This document shows, piece after piece, positions 24,919 through 33,494 of a stretch of DNA of 64,000 nucleotides. Source of the DNA: Lachnospiraceae bacterium. GTDB taxonomy: Bacteria > Bacillota > Clostridia > Lachnospirales > Lachnospiraceae. The notes beneath the pieces were generated by a model. It was not told where the DNA came from and did no database searches. It saw nothing but the letters and a program-made list of their open reading frames with translations. Numbering within the stretch: position 1 is the stretch's first letter; each line of letters begins with the position of its first letter. The stretch spans positions 1 through 64,000 of the forward strand of contig JAHZFJ010000002.1 of the NCBI GenBank assembly GCA_019421365.1, read 5' to 3'. A program made the translations under genes and the position numbers.

Positions 24919-26658
24919 ATGATTAAAGGAACCGAATTGTTTGTTAAGGCATTAAAAGAAGAAGGTGTAGATACATTATTCGCATATCCAGGCGGGTTTG
25001 TAATGGATCTATTTGACCAATTATATGAGGAAGATGATATTGAATTAATCCTTCCAAGACATGAGCAAGCGTTAATTCATGAGGCAGATGGTTACGCACG
25101 TTCTACTGGAAGAGTGGGCGTATGTCTTGTTACAAGTGGACCTGGTGCAACTAACCTAGTTACTGGTATTGCAACTGCTAATTATGATAGCGTACCACTT
25201 GTATGCTTCACAGGTCAAGTACCGACAGGCGTAATTGGCAATGATGCATTCCAAGAAGTTGATATTGTAGGTATTACAAGAAGTATCACAAAACATAGTG
25301 TTATGGTAACAGATCGTAGGGATCTTGGTAGAATCATAAAAGAAGCCTTCTATATTGCAAGGACTGGTAAACCAGGTCCTGTACTTGTAGACTTACCTGC
25401 GGATATTATGAAGAAGTTAGGTGATGACCAGTATCCAAAAAGTGCAAACATCCGAAGCTATAAACCGAATACAGCTGCACATGCAGGACAAATCAAACGT
25501 GCCGTTACCATGCTTGAAAAAGCAAGAAGACCACTCTTCTTAGTAGGGGGAGGCGTTAATATTGCTCATGCAGGCGAGGTGTTTACTAAGTTAGCAGAGG
25601 CTACAAAGATTCCAGTAGTAACAAGTATCATGGGGCGTGGTTCAATTCCAACTGACCATGAATTATTCATAGGGAATATAGGAATGCATGGATGCTATGC
25701 AGGTAATAGGGCAATTGATGAATGTGACGTATTATTTTCAATAGGAACGAGATTTAATGATAGAATTACAGGTAAAATCAGCGAGTTTGCCCAAAAAGCA
25801 AAGATTATACATATTGATATCGATACAGCATCTATCTCAAGAAATATCCAAGTTGATATACCGATTGTTGGTGATGCGAAGAATGCAATTGAAAGTTTGT
25901 TAGAATGTGACTTCAGCGGGTTGCATGATTTCTCGCCTTGGTTTGAAGAAATCAAAAAGTGGGATAAAAAGCATCCAATTGATGTAGAGACAGAATCACA
26001 TGAAGGATTGACACCAAGACAGATTATGTCAGGGGTAAATGAGGCGATTAAAGATAAAGAAGCGGTGATTGTAACTGATGTAGGGCAACATCAGATGTGG
26101 ACGACACAGAATCTCCATATGGATGCAACTAAGAAATTAGTTACTTCAGGAGGTCTAGGAACCATGGGATTTGGTTTACCAGGGGCGATTGGTGCTAAGT
26201 TGGGAAATCCAGATAAAACCGTAATCTGTATATCGGGAGATGGTGGTATGCAGATGAATATTCAAGAGATGGCAACAGCTGTTGCACAAGAGCTACCAAT
26301 TATAATCATACTTGTTAATAACAGCTATCTTGGAATGGTTCGTCAGATGCAACAAATCTTCTACGACAAACGTTATTCAGCTACTTGCCTACGTTATCGT
26401 AAGAGTTGTAATCACGCTTGTAAAGATGGGGAGAAATCCTGTCCTCCATATTCACCAGACTTTGTTAAATTAGCTGAGAGTTATGATGCAGCAGGTATAA
26501 GAGTTTGGAGTGGGGAAGAGCTTTCGGCTGCACTTTCAGAGGCTATGAAAGAAACGAAAAGACCAACAATTATTGAATGTATGATAGACAGTGAATTCAT
26601 CGTATTGCCAATGGTTCGTTCTGGTAATGCATTAAAAGATATGATACTTGATGTATAG
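24919..26658 (+). CDS. ilvB: Acetolactate synthase large subunit
   Basis: A 579-residue ThDP enzyme that condenses two pyruvate (or pyruvate and 2-oxobutyrate) at the start of valine, leucine and isoleucine synthesis. Landmarks: FAYPGGFVMDLFDQL with the ThDP Glu in LPRHEQALIHEADGYAR, the FAD-binding centre (GGGVNIAHAG, MGRGSIP), and the ThDP/Mg motif GDGGMQMNIQEMATA...NNSYLGMVRQ. An unusual feature is a Cys-rich insertion just after YDKRYSAT, with C490, C497, C501 and C508, where many homologues have only a short acidic loop. AGGAGGTAGAG precedes the ATG. It forms an operon with ilvN under T-box control. Confidence 0.96.
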   Translation: MIKGTELFVKALKEEGVDTLFAYPGGFVMDLFDQLYEEDDIELILPRHEQALIHEADGYARSTGRVGVCLVTSGPGATNLVTGIATANYDSVPLVCFTGQVPTGVIGNDAFQEVDIVGITRSITKHSVMVTDRRDLGRIIKEAFYIARTGKPGPVLVDLPADIMKKLGDDQYPKSANIRSYKPNTAAHAGQIKRAVTMLEKARRPLFLVGGGVNIAHAGEVFTKLAEATKIPVVTSIMGRGSIPTDHELFIGNIGMHGCYAGNRAIDECDVLFSIGTRFNDRITGKISEFAQKAKIIHIDIDTASISRNIQVDIPIVGDAKNAIESLLECDFSGLHDFSPWFEEIKKWDKKHPIDVETESHEGLTPRQIMSGVNEAIKDKEAVIVTDVGQHQMWTTQNLHMDATKKLVTSGGLGTMGFGLPGAIGAKLGNPDKTVICISGDGGMQMNIQEMATAVAQELPIIIILVNNSYLGMVRQMQQIFYDKRYSATCLRYRKSCNHACKDGEKSCPPYSPDFVKLAESYDAAGIRVWSGEELSAALSEAMKETKRPTIIECMIDSEFIVLPMVRSGNALKDMILDV

Positions 26659-26674
26659 AAAAGGAGGTATTGAG

Positions 26675-27154
26675 ATGAAGAAGAGATGGATTGCATTACA
26701 TGTTGAGAATAATGTAGGTGTATTAGCTAAAATAGCAGGGTTATTTTCCGGTAAAGGGTATAATATGGAGAGTCTTACAGTAGGAACAACAGAAGACCTA
26801 ACAATATCTAGAATAACAATCGGAGCTAACTGCAATGATGAAGTTTTCGAACAAATTAAAAAGCAATTGAATAGAATGATAGATGTAATCAAGGTAATTG
26901 ACTTAACAGATATGGCAATCGTTAAGAAGGAACTTCTCTATATTAAGGTAAAAGAATGCAATAAGGCAGATCGTAGTGAAATTCTTCAGATTGCTAGTGT
27001 ATTTGAAGCAAAAATTGTAGATTATAATACGCAGGGACTGATCATTGAATCTACAAATACAGAAGAGAAGAACAACGACATTGTCGAATTGATGAAGAAA
27101 TTCCCGAAAGTGCAAGTTGTAAGGGGTGGAAATGTAGCTATCGAAGTGTTATGA
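26675..27154 (+). CDS. ilvN: Acetolactate synthase small (regulatory) subunit
   Basis: A 159-residue subunit with an N-terminal ACT domain (LHVENNVGVLAKIAGLFSGK, GYNMESLTVGTTED), where valine feedback normally binds, and the C-terminal ALS_ss domain (ELLYIKVKECNKADRSEI, YNTQGLIIESTNT). ATG at 26675 follows AAAGGAGG at 26661-26668; the ORF runs back to 26648 inside ilvB. It follows ilvB after 16 nt. Immediately after its stop codon a cloverleaf-like structured segment begins. Confidence 0.95.
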   Translation: MKKRWIALHVENNVGVLAKIAGLFSGKGYNMESLTVGTTEDLTISRITIGANCNDEVFEQIKKQLNRMIDVIKVIDLTDMAIVKKELLYIKVKECNKADRSEILQIASVFEAKIVDYNTQGLIIESTNTEEKNNDIVELMKKFPKVQVVRGGNVAIEVL

Positions 27155-27156
27155 TA

Positions 27157-27254
27157 TAACTTATGAGAATCAGCAAAGCGGATTCAAGGACTGAAAGTCC
27201 GTAGCTCCGTTAGGAGCCATAAGTTAACGAGGGGAATTACGGAGTAATTTCTCG
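27157..27254 (+). ncRNA. Unidentified four-stem RNA-like structure
   Basis: A 9-bp closing stem (TAACTTATG 27157-27165 with CATAAGTTA 27218-27226) encloses three 5-bp hairpins: GAATC/GATTC (27167-27171/27181-27185, nine-base loop), GGACT/AGTCC (27188-27192/27196-27200, loop GAA) and GCTCC/GGAGC (27204-27208/27213-27217, loop GTTA). A further hairpin follows (CGAGGGGAATTAC / GTAATTTCTCG, 27228-27254). The junction is compact like a tRNA cloverleaf but the loops do not fit tRNA. It begins 2 nt after the ilvN stop. I cannot assign it to a known RNA class. Confidence 0.6.
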
Positions 27255-27355
27255 AGTCTAACTGTAAAAGTGAAAGAGAGTAATTGATTTCACCCGATAA
27301 GTTCGATAGAACGAAGTTCTAGAGATAGGAATTAAACGTTATAAGGAAGTGTGAG

Positions 27356-28807
27356 ATGTTAACCAGTAATAAGAAGAAAGTAATTAAAACAGTTATTATC
27401 TTGCTAATACTTTATGTAATCTATTTGATTCTAGGTGCTACGTTACCATTTATATTTCATAAGGAAGTAAGCGACTCAGCTAAGGAAAGTTTAGAGGTGA
27501 GTCGTTTTTATGGAGATGGCGTTTCTGTTGACCGAGCAGCAGTCGTTGAGGATAGTGATGAAGCACTTGACATTCGTCTTCGTATGTTAAATGAGGCTAA
27601 GGAAAAGATAATTATGTCTTCCTTTTCATTTAAGACGGATAGAGCTAGTCAGGAGATATTTGCAACGGTATTGGCAGCAGCTGATCGTGGGGTTAAAGTA
27701 GAGATTATAGCCGACGGTTTATCAGCAGGAATTGATATGGAGAGGGATCCAATGTATTATGTGTTGGCTGCACATGATAACATTACTATTAAATATTACA
27801 ACATGCTTAATCTAATGAAGCCATGGACAGCCAATGGGCGACTTCACGATAAATATGTAATTATCGATGATCGTATGTTAATTTTAGGGGGACGTAATAC
27901 ATCAAATTATTTCTTAGGAACATATAACACGAAAGTGTTAAGTTATGACCGTGATATCTTCGTGTATAATACAGCTGCAGAAACAGACCGATCGGAGGAA
28001 AGCGTAATTCATGAAGTAGAAGAATACTTCTACACGTTGTGGAATTATAAGGACAGTGAGATCGTGTTCGACAGCGTTCCGCTTTCCCGTAAGAAAAAGA
28101 TAGCTCCGGCGAAACAGATGTTAGAAGAGACATATCAGAACTTGTTAGCAGAACGTCCTGATATTATGGAAGATGAATTTGATTATATGGATTATGCAGT
28201 TCCAACGAATAAGATTACGTTAATAACGAATCCAATTACGATAATGTCCAAAGAGCCATATATCTGGTATCAAATTAATGAGTTGATGCAGAACGCTAAA
28301 GATCGTGTAATTATTCAGACACCTTATGTAGTTCTTAGTAAAGCAATGGAGAATGATCTCAAAAAGTTAAAAGGTAAGCTAAGACAATATGACATGTTAA
28401 TTAACTCCATTGAAGTGGGGGATAATTATATGGCATCATCGGATTATCTTTTCAATAAACAGGACGTATTAGACACAGGCGCAACGGTTTATGAGTTCGC
28501 GGGAAAATATTCTATGCATAATAAATCTGTACTAATTGATAATGATATCTCCATCATTGGTTCATATAATTTTGATATGCGAAGTGTGTACTTAGACACA
28601 GAAACAATGCTTGTTGTTCATGGTGAAGAGTTCAATAAAGAGTTAGAGAATGCGATGAATGTCATGAAAGAACAATCCTATGAAGTGGATAGTAGCGGAG
28701 AATATGTAGCTGGAGAAGATGTTGCTCTTCCTGAATTACCTTGGTGGAAGAAGATTGCATTCCGTGTGACATCTGTTGTGTTCCAGGTTATAAGATATTT
28801 ATTGTAA
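27356..28807 (+). CDS. Membrane-anchored phospholipase D-like protein
   Basis: A 483-residue protein with one N-terminal membrane helix (KTVIILLILYVIYLILGATL) and two HKD catalytic motifs: HDKYVIIDDRMLILGGRN (around residues 163-180) and HNKSVLIDNDISIIGSYN (around 388-405). This is the phospholipase D / cardiolipin synthase superfamily, acting on phosphodiester bonds. Compared with true cardiolipin synthase it lacks the paired membrane helices and is most like secreted PLD-like proteins of clostridia. AAGGAAGTGTGAG precedes the ATG. Its upstream region carries the four-stem structure and the palindrome TAGAACGAAGTTCTA (27307-27321). Confidence 0.85.
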   Translation: MLTSNKKKVIKTVIILLILYVIYLILGATLPFIFHKEVSDSAKESLEVSRFYGDGVSVDRAAVVEDSDEALDIRLRMLNEAKEKIIMSSFSFKTDRASQEIFATVLAAADRGVKVEIIADGLSAGIDMERDPMYYVLAAHDNITIKYYNMLNLMKPWTANGRLHDKYVIIDDRMLILGGRNTSNYFLGTYNTKVLSYDRDIFVYNTAAETDRSEESVIHEVEEYFYTLWNYKDSEIVFDSVPLSRKKKIAPAKQMLEETYQNLLAERPDIMEDEFDYMDYAVPTNKITLITNPITIMSKEPYIWYQINELMQNAKDRVIIQTPYVVLSKAMENDLKKLKGKLRQYDMLINSIEVGDNYMASSDYLFNKQDVLDTGATVYEFAGKYSMHNKSVLIDNDISIIGSYNFDMRSVYLDTETMLVVHGEEFNKELENAMNVMKEQSYEVDSSGEYVAGEDVALPELPWWKKIAFRVTSVVFQVIRYLL

Positions 28808-28848
28808 GATATAGTGATAATTAAAGAGTCATAATAACTAAAGCTAAG

Positions 28849-28901
28849 CCAGCTTTCTTTCCTTGAGAATTGTACTTTCAAGGAGAGAAAGTTGGTTTTT
28901 T
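28849..28901 (+). terminator. Terminator of the phospholipase D-like gene
   Basis: CCAGCTTTCTTTCCTTGA (28849-28866) pairs with TCAAGGAGAGAAAGTTGG (28878-28895), followed by T6. Confidence 0.9.
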
Positions 28902-29101
28902 GTGTAACTTTACATATATCAAAAACCAATAATCACAAGTACATTAAAGTAAACTTATTACAAAAGAAAAAGAAGATAAGCCATCCTCAAATTAATTTAA
29001 TTATGTTAAGATGTAGAGTGACGGTTTTTGAAGATTTACAGGATGAGGAAGTTTGCGTTGGGGAAAAGAATACTTAAACAAAGATAGAGAGGTTGGTGGT
29101 T

Positions 29102-30874
29102 ATGAAACAGAAGTATACCTTGTTTTATTATATTGGGAAATATAAGTGGAAATACATCGCGGGTACAGTAATACTATTGATTGTTGATATATTAAACTTA
29201 TACATACCTCAATTTACGGGAGAGATTACAGATGGATTACAAAGCCATTCCATGGGTATGGATGGGGTTGTACAAGGAGTCCTTAAGATCTTGCTAATAG
29301 GACTTATATTAGCTATTGGTAGATTCTTTTGGAGATATTTTATCTTTGGATCGGCAAGAGCAATTGAGTACGAAATAAGAAATGACATGTTTGCCCATCT
29401 AGAAACGCTATCTATGCGCTATTACAACGAGAACAAGACGGGTGAACTAATGACGTACTTTACCAATGATTTGAATGCGGTACGTATGTCTATAGGGCCG
29501 GCTGTTATTACAACATTTGATGCTATTATATTAACAGTTCTCGTACTTGGTAAGATGATTACCCATGTCGACTTACGATTAACAATCATAGCAGTTATAC
29601 CAATGGGAATTATTGCTGCTGGTGGTATCTGGTATGGAAAGCAGGCCGAGAAGCGTTTTAGAGAGAAACAACAAGCTTTCTCTGATCTGACGGATGAAGT
29701 CCAAGAAAGTATCTCAGGCGTTCGCGTTATTAAAGCGTTTGTCCAAGAAAGAAAAGAAATGCGTTCGTTTGCGAAAGCTAATAAGAATAATAAAGATAAG
29801 AACATGAAAGTAGTAAAGTTACAAGCAACGGTAATGCCTTTACTTGACGTTGTTGTTGGACTAAGTAGCTTAATTACATTATTCTATGGCGGATATCTAA
29901 CTATGACTGGAGAAATATCCTTGGGACGATTTATTGCATTCAATCAATATATCAACATGTTGGTATGGCCGATGATTGCAGTTGGAGATAGTATTACATT
30001 CTTCTCACAAGGACGAGCATCTTATAAGAGGATTCAAAGTGTTTTCAAGGAAGAGGCTGAGATCTTTGACGAAGCAACATTAGAAGAGTTCATTAAAGCC
30101 AATAAAGGTGAAGTGGAAATTAAGGGAGACATTGAATTTCATAACTTATCCTTTGCGTATAATAACCAAGATAATCAGGTGTTGAAGGATCTTAATCTTA
30201 CAGTTAACAAGGGAAGTACACTAGCGATTCTTGGAAGAACAGGCAGTGGTAAGACAACTCTTGCTAACCTACTACTTCGTATGTATAACACTGAACATGG
30301 TATGATTACCATTGATGGTGTAGATATAAGGAAGGTTCCGCTTAAGGTACTACGAGAAGGGATTGCTTATGTTCCTCAGGATAACTTCTTGTTCTCAGAT
30401 ACATTAGGTAATAACATTGCATTTGGTGCCGATGAGTCTGATCAAAGTAGAATTGAGGAAGCCGCAAAGCAAGCATGTATTCATGATAATATTATGGATT
30501 TTCCATTCCAATACGAAACAATCGTTGGTGAAAGAGGGGTTACCTTATCGGGTGGGCAAAAACAGAGAAGTTCGATCGCGAGAGCATTGATGAAAGATGC
30601 ACCAATCCTAATATTAGATGATGCGCTTTCAGCGGTGGATACCGATACAGAAGAGAGAATCCTTAAGAATCTAAAGGATAATCGCCAAGATAAGACAACA
30701 ATTATTATCGCTCACAGAATCTCAACGATACAAAGTGCAGACCAAATTCTTGTGCTTGATGAAGGTAAGATGGCAGAGTACGGTACTCATGATACATTAA
30801 TCGAGAGAGAGGGCATCTATGCAAACTTGTATCGAAAACAACAATTAGAGAAACAGCTAGTAGCAGAAGAATAG
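29102..30874 (+). CDS. ABC exporter subunit with degenerate ATPase site
   Basis: A 590-residue half-transporter with six membrane helices (about residues 15-310) and a C-terminal ATPase domain: Walker A GRTGSGKTT (around residue 377), signature LSGGQKQR, Walker B ILILDDALSAVD. The residue after the Walker B aspartate is Asp instead of the catalytic Glu, so this site is the degenerate one of a heterodimer (as in TM287/288 or BmrC/D). ATG at 29102 is preferred over TTG 29093. The next gene, 11 nt later, has the complete site. Likely multidrug or peptide export; the substrate is unknown. Confidence 0.9.
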   Translation: MKQKYTLFYYIGKYKWKYIAGTVILLIVDILNLYIPQFTGEITDGLQSHSMGMDGVVQGVLKILLIGLILAIGRFFWRYFIFGSARAIEYEIRNDMFAHLETLSMRYYNENKTGELMTYFTNDLNAVRMSIGPAVITTFDAIILTVLVLGKMITHVDLRLTIIAVIPMGIIAAGGIWYGKQAEKRFREKQQAFSDLTDEVQESISGVRVIKAFVQERKEMRSFAKANKNNKDKNMKVVKLQATVMPLLDVVVGLSSLITLFYGGYLTMTGEISLGRFIAFNQYINMLVWPMIAVGDSITFFSQGRASYKRIQSVFKEEAEIFDEATLEEFIKANKGEVEIKGDIEFHNLSFAYNNQDNQVLKDLNLTVNKGSTLAILGRTGSGKTTLANLLLRMYNTEHGMITIDGVDIRKVPLKVLREGIAYVPQDNFLFSDTLGNNIAFGADESDQSRIEEAAKQACIHDNIMDFPFQYETIVGERGVTLSGGQKQRSSIARALMKDAPILILDDALSAVDTDTEERILKNLKDNRQDKTTIIIAHRISTIQSADQILVLDEGKMAEYGTHDTLIEREGIYANLYRKQQLEKQLVAEE

Positions 30875-30885
30875 GAGGTGACCTT

Positions 30886-32949
30886 GTGAAACAGATGATT
30901 GAAGAAGATTATGAAAAGTCGATGAAAGGAAATGTACTTCGAAGGTTACTTCGCTATGCAAAACCTTATGTTCACTTAATTATTGTTGTATTTGTGCTAG
31001 TTCTAGCAATTACAGGATTCGAATTATTACGTCCAGTTCTAGTGGGAGATGCGATTGATACTTATATAGATGGCTATGATATTCCTTACGTACAAGTTGA
31101 GGAAGGAAGCAAGGGAGCAGTATCATATCATGGAATCTATCTAAGTAAAGATGGCGGAGATAGTAATTCGTATTACCAGTTGTTCTTGTATAAGGATAAC
31201 TATTATATGTTTGAAGATGTAGATCAAACGGTACAAAAGGCTTTGAAGGATAGTTCCGAGGAATTAGTGAAATCTGTTCAAGTAATGCAGGAAGGACAGT
31301 CCATTGGCATAACCATAGAAGGTTATGAGTATACAGGTACTTTAATGAATAGAGACGAATTAAAGTTGGTCCGTAAAGGTGATCTTGCTGGTATTCAAAG
31401 AATTGCAACCTTGTATTTGATTGTATTATTGGCTAGTTTTGTTTGTAACTGCTTGCAGACATGGTTATTACAATTAACCGGTCAGAATATTATCTATAAT
31501 ATTAGACAGGAAGTGTTCGAACATATTCATAATTTATCGCTACGTTTCTTTGATATAACCCCAGTTGGGCGAATCGTAACTAGAGTTACCAATGACGTTG
31601 AAGCTTTGAATGAGATGTATACGAATATATTGGTTAAGCTGTTCAAGAATATAATAAAGATTATTGGTCTTGCAGTAGTTATGTTAAGCATTAACGTTCG
31701 TATGTCGATGTATGCATTCATATTATTGCCATTCATTATCTACTTAACGTTCCTTTTCAAGAAGATATCAAGAGCTACTTATCGTATTGCAAGAACAAAG
31801 TTAACAGCAATTAATACGTATCTATCAGAGCATATTTCGGGTATGAAACTGATTCAGATCTTTGCACGAGAACAGGAAAAACTCAAAGAATTCGAAGGTA
31901 AGAGCAAGGAATTATACCGTGCGAACTATCGCGAAATGATGGTATTTGCTATATTTCGACCATCGATCTATATGCTATCTGTTATTGCTTTGGTAATTAT
32001 CATCTGGGTAGGTGGTAATTCATACCTTAGTGGAATAATATCCATGGGTACTTTATATATATTTATCCAGTATATCGGTTCTTTCTTCGAACCAATACAA
32101 GAAATTGCGGAACAATTCAGTACACTGCAATCAGCTATGGCTTCAGCAGAGAAGATTTTCACTATTTTAGATGAAGAAATTATTGTGAAAAATCCAGAAT
32201 TACCAGTTGAATTACCAGAAGTCAAAGGTCGCATTGAGTTTAAGAATGTCTGGTTTGCCTATATAGGGGAAGAGTGGATTCTTAAAGATGTTAGTTTTGT
32301 AATAGAACCAGGCCAGAAAGTAGCTTTCGTTGGTGCTACAGGTGCAGGTAAATCTTCTATATTAAATCTAATAGGAAGATACTATGATATTCAAAAGGGT
32401 GAAATCTTAATAGATGGTGTGAATATTAAAGAATTAAATACAGATCAATTACGTGCAGCTATAGGCCAAGTACAACAAGACGTATTCATATTCACAGGAG
32501 ATATTAAGAGTAATATCCGTCTTAAAAGTGAAGAGATTAGTGATGAAACTGTAATGGAGGCTACAAGATATGTTAATGCTGATGCATTCATTCAGAAATT
32601 AAATCATGGTTATGAAGAGAATGTAACAGAGCGTGGAGCTACGTTGTCAGCCGGTCAAAGACAATTGTTATCCTTTGCAAGAACATTAGCATTCAATCCA
32701 AGAATTCTTGTTATGGATGAAGCGACTGCTAATATTGACACGGAGACTGAGCAGTTGATTCAAGAGGCATTAGAAAAGCTAATGACAAACCGTACTACCA
32801 TTATGGTTGCTCATCGTCTATCTACCATTCAGCATGCAGATCAGATTATGGTTATGCATAAGGGACGTATTCGAGAGAGTGGTACGCATCAAGAGTTATT
32901 ACAAGAGAACGGGATTTATAAGAAGTTATATGAATTGCAATTACAATAA
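30886..32949 (+). CDS. ABC exporter subunit with active ATPase and extra external domain
   Basis: A 687-residue half-transporter, the partner of the preceding gene. Its ATPase domain has Walker A GATGAGKSS (around residue 482), signature LSAGQRQ and Walker B ILVMDEATANID with the catalytic Glu. Between the first and second membrane helices lies an insertion of about 100 residues (about 65-165), rich in Tyr, Asp and Glu (for example YHGIYLSKDGGDSNSYYQLF), which should face outward. The start is GTG 30886, preceded by AGGAGGTG. No clear terminator follows; the region after it holds the promoter of the small secreted repeat protein. Confidence 0.9.
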   Translation: MKQMIEEDYEKSMKGNVLRRLLRYAKPYVHLIIVVFVLVLAITGFELLRPVLVGDAIDTYIDGYDIPYVQVEEGSKGAVSYHGIYLSKDGGDSNSYYQLFLYKDNYYMFEDVDQTVQKALKDSSEELVKSVQVMQEGQSIGITIEGYEYTGTLMNRDELKLVRKGDLAGIQRIATLYLIVLLASFVCNCLQTWLLQLTGQNIIYNIRQEVFEHIHNLSLRFFDITPVGRIVTRVTNDVEALNEMYTNILVKLFKNIIKIIGLAVVMLSINVRMSMYAFILLPFIIYLTFLFKKISRATYRIARTKLTAINTYLSEHISGMKLIQIFAREQEKLKEFEGKSKELYRANYREMMVFAIFRPSIYMLSVIALVIIIWVGGNSYLSGIISMGTLYIFIQYIGSFFEPIQEIAEQFSTLQSAMASAEKIFTILDEEIIVKNPELPVELPEVKGRIEFKNVWFAYIGEEWILKDVSFVIEPGQKVAFVGATGAGKSSILNLIGRYYDIQKGEILIDGVNIKELNTDQLRAAIGQVQQDVFIFTGDIKSNIRLKSEEISDETVMEATRYVNADAFIQKLNHGYEENVTERGATLSAGQRQLLSFARTLAFNPRILVMDEATANIDTETEQLIQEALEKLMTNRTTIMVAHRLSTIQHADQIMVMHKGRIRESGTHQELLQENGIYKKLYELQLQ

Positions 32950-33009
32950 GGACGGGTATTCACATACCAGTGAAAAGACAATTTTCTAAAAATTAAACAC
33001 CCCTCTTAA

Positions 33010-33047
33010 ATCTAACTATAATCTTACTTTTGTTATGTTATTATAAT
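33010..33047 (+). promoter_or_regulatory. Promoter with 11-bp-spaced direct repeats
   Basis: TATAAT (33042-33047) has no good -35 box at the right distance. Instead ATCTAAC (33010-33016) and ATCTTAC (33021-33027) form direct repeats 11 bp apart across the -35 position. This is the classic layout for activation by an OmpR/PhoB-type regulator, which is encoded just downstream. Confidence 0.5.
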
Positions 33048-33103
33048 GCTGTGGTTGAGATAATTCCCAACAAAAAATGAAAACAAAAGGAGATGTTATT
33101 ATT

Positions 33104-33361
33104 ATGAAACAAAAAAAATTAATTATAGGATCTGCAATTATGGCCCTTACATTGACAACTGGCGTAGCAGCTTATGCTGCAGACTCGCAGAAAAACGCGC
33201 AGGCTAATGGAGTGTCATACGTGGAGAAAATTTCTATGAGTGGCGAGGGTGCACTGTCATTGGAGGAAATGGATAAAGACAATCTACCTGATGGTGTGTC
33301 ATACAAGGACGAAATTTCTATGAGTAGCGAGGGCGCACAGACCTTTTCGCTGAATAAGTAA
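33104..33361 (+). CDS. Small secreted repeat protein sharing a motif with the adjacent sensor kinase
   Basis: An 85-residue precursor with a signal peptide (MKQKKLIIGSAIMALTLTTG, likely cut after AYA at residue 25) and a mature part of about 60 residues. That part has two copies of one motif: GVSYVEKISMSGEGALS (36-52) and GVSYKDEISMSSEGAQT (64-80). The second, with LPD before it, aligns with LPEGINYAPEVIMDVEDARQ in the extracellular region of the histidine kinase encoded 0.8 kb downstream. ATG at 33104 follows AAAGGAGATG; an ATG at 33077 lacks a ribosome site. I infer a ligand or signal-precursor role; I know of no named family. Confidence 0.7.
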   Translation: MKQKKLIIGSAIMALTLTTGVAAYAADSQKNAQANGVSYVEKISMSGEGALSLEEMDKDNLPDGVSYKDEISMSSEGAQTFSLNK

Positions 33362-33423
33362 GGGTGTGTAATATACCCAAACGGCTTTCAAGAATGAGTT
33401 TTTATTATTAGCCTGGCAACCTG

Positions 33424-33460
33424 CCCCGAAATCGTGTAGCATAAATACATGGCTTCGGGG
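33424..33460 (+). other. Intercistronic hairpin without a poly-U tract
   Basis: CCCCGAAATCGTGTA (33424-33438) pairs with TACATGGCTTCGGGG (33446-33460), with one mismatch and a seven-base loop. There is no T-run after it, so it is more likely an mRNA processing or stability element than a terminator. It lies between the secreted peptide gene and the response regulator. Confidence 0.6.
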
Positions 33461-33494
33461 TATCCTTGTCATAAGAAGGAAGGAGAGTGGCGAT

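Noticed and set aside
27157..27226. tRNA gene
   Set aside because: It folds as a cloverleaf, but loop sizes (9, 3, 4 nt), the absent T-loop TTC sequence and the 9-bp acceptor-like stem do not fit a tRNA.
33361..33423. Intrinsic terminator between the secreted peptide and response regulator genes
   Set aside because: The strong hairpin that follows (33424-33460) has no T-run, so I cannot call termination; the three genes may form one transcript.
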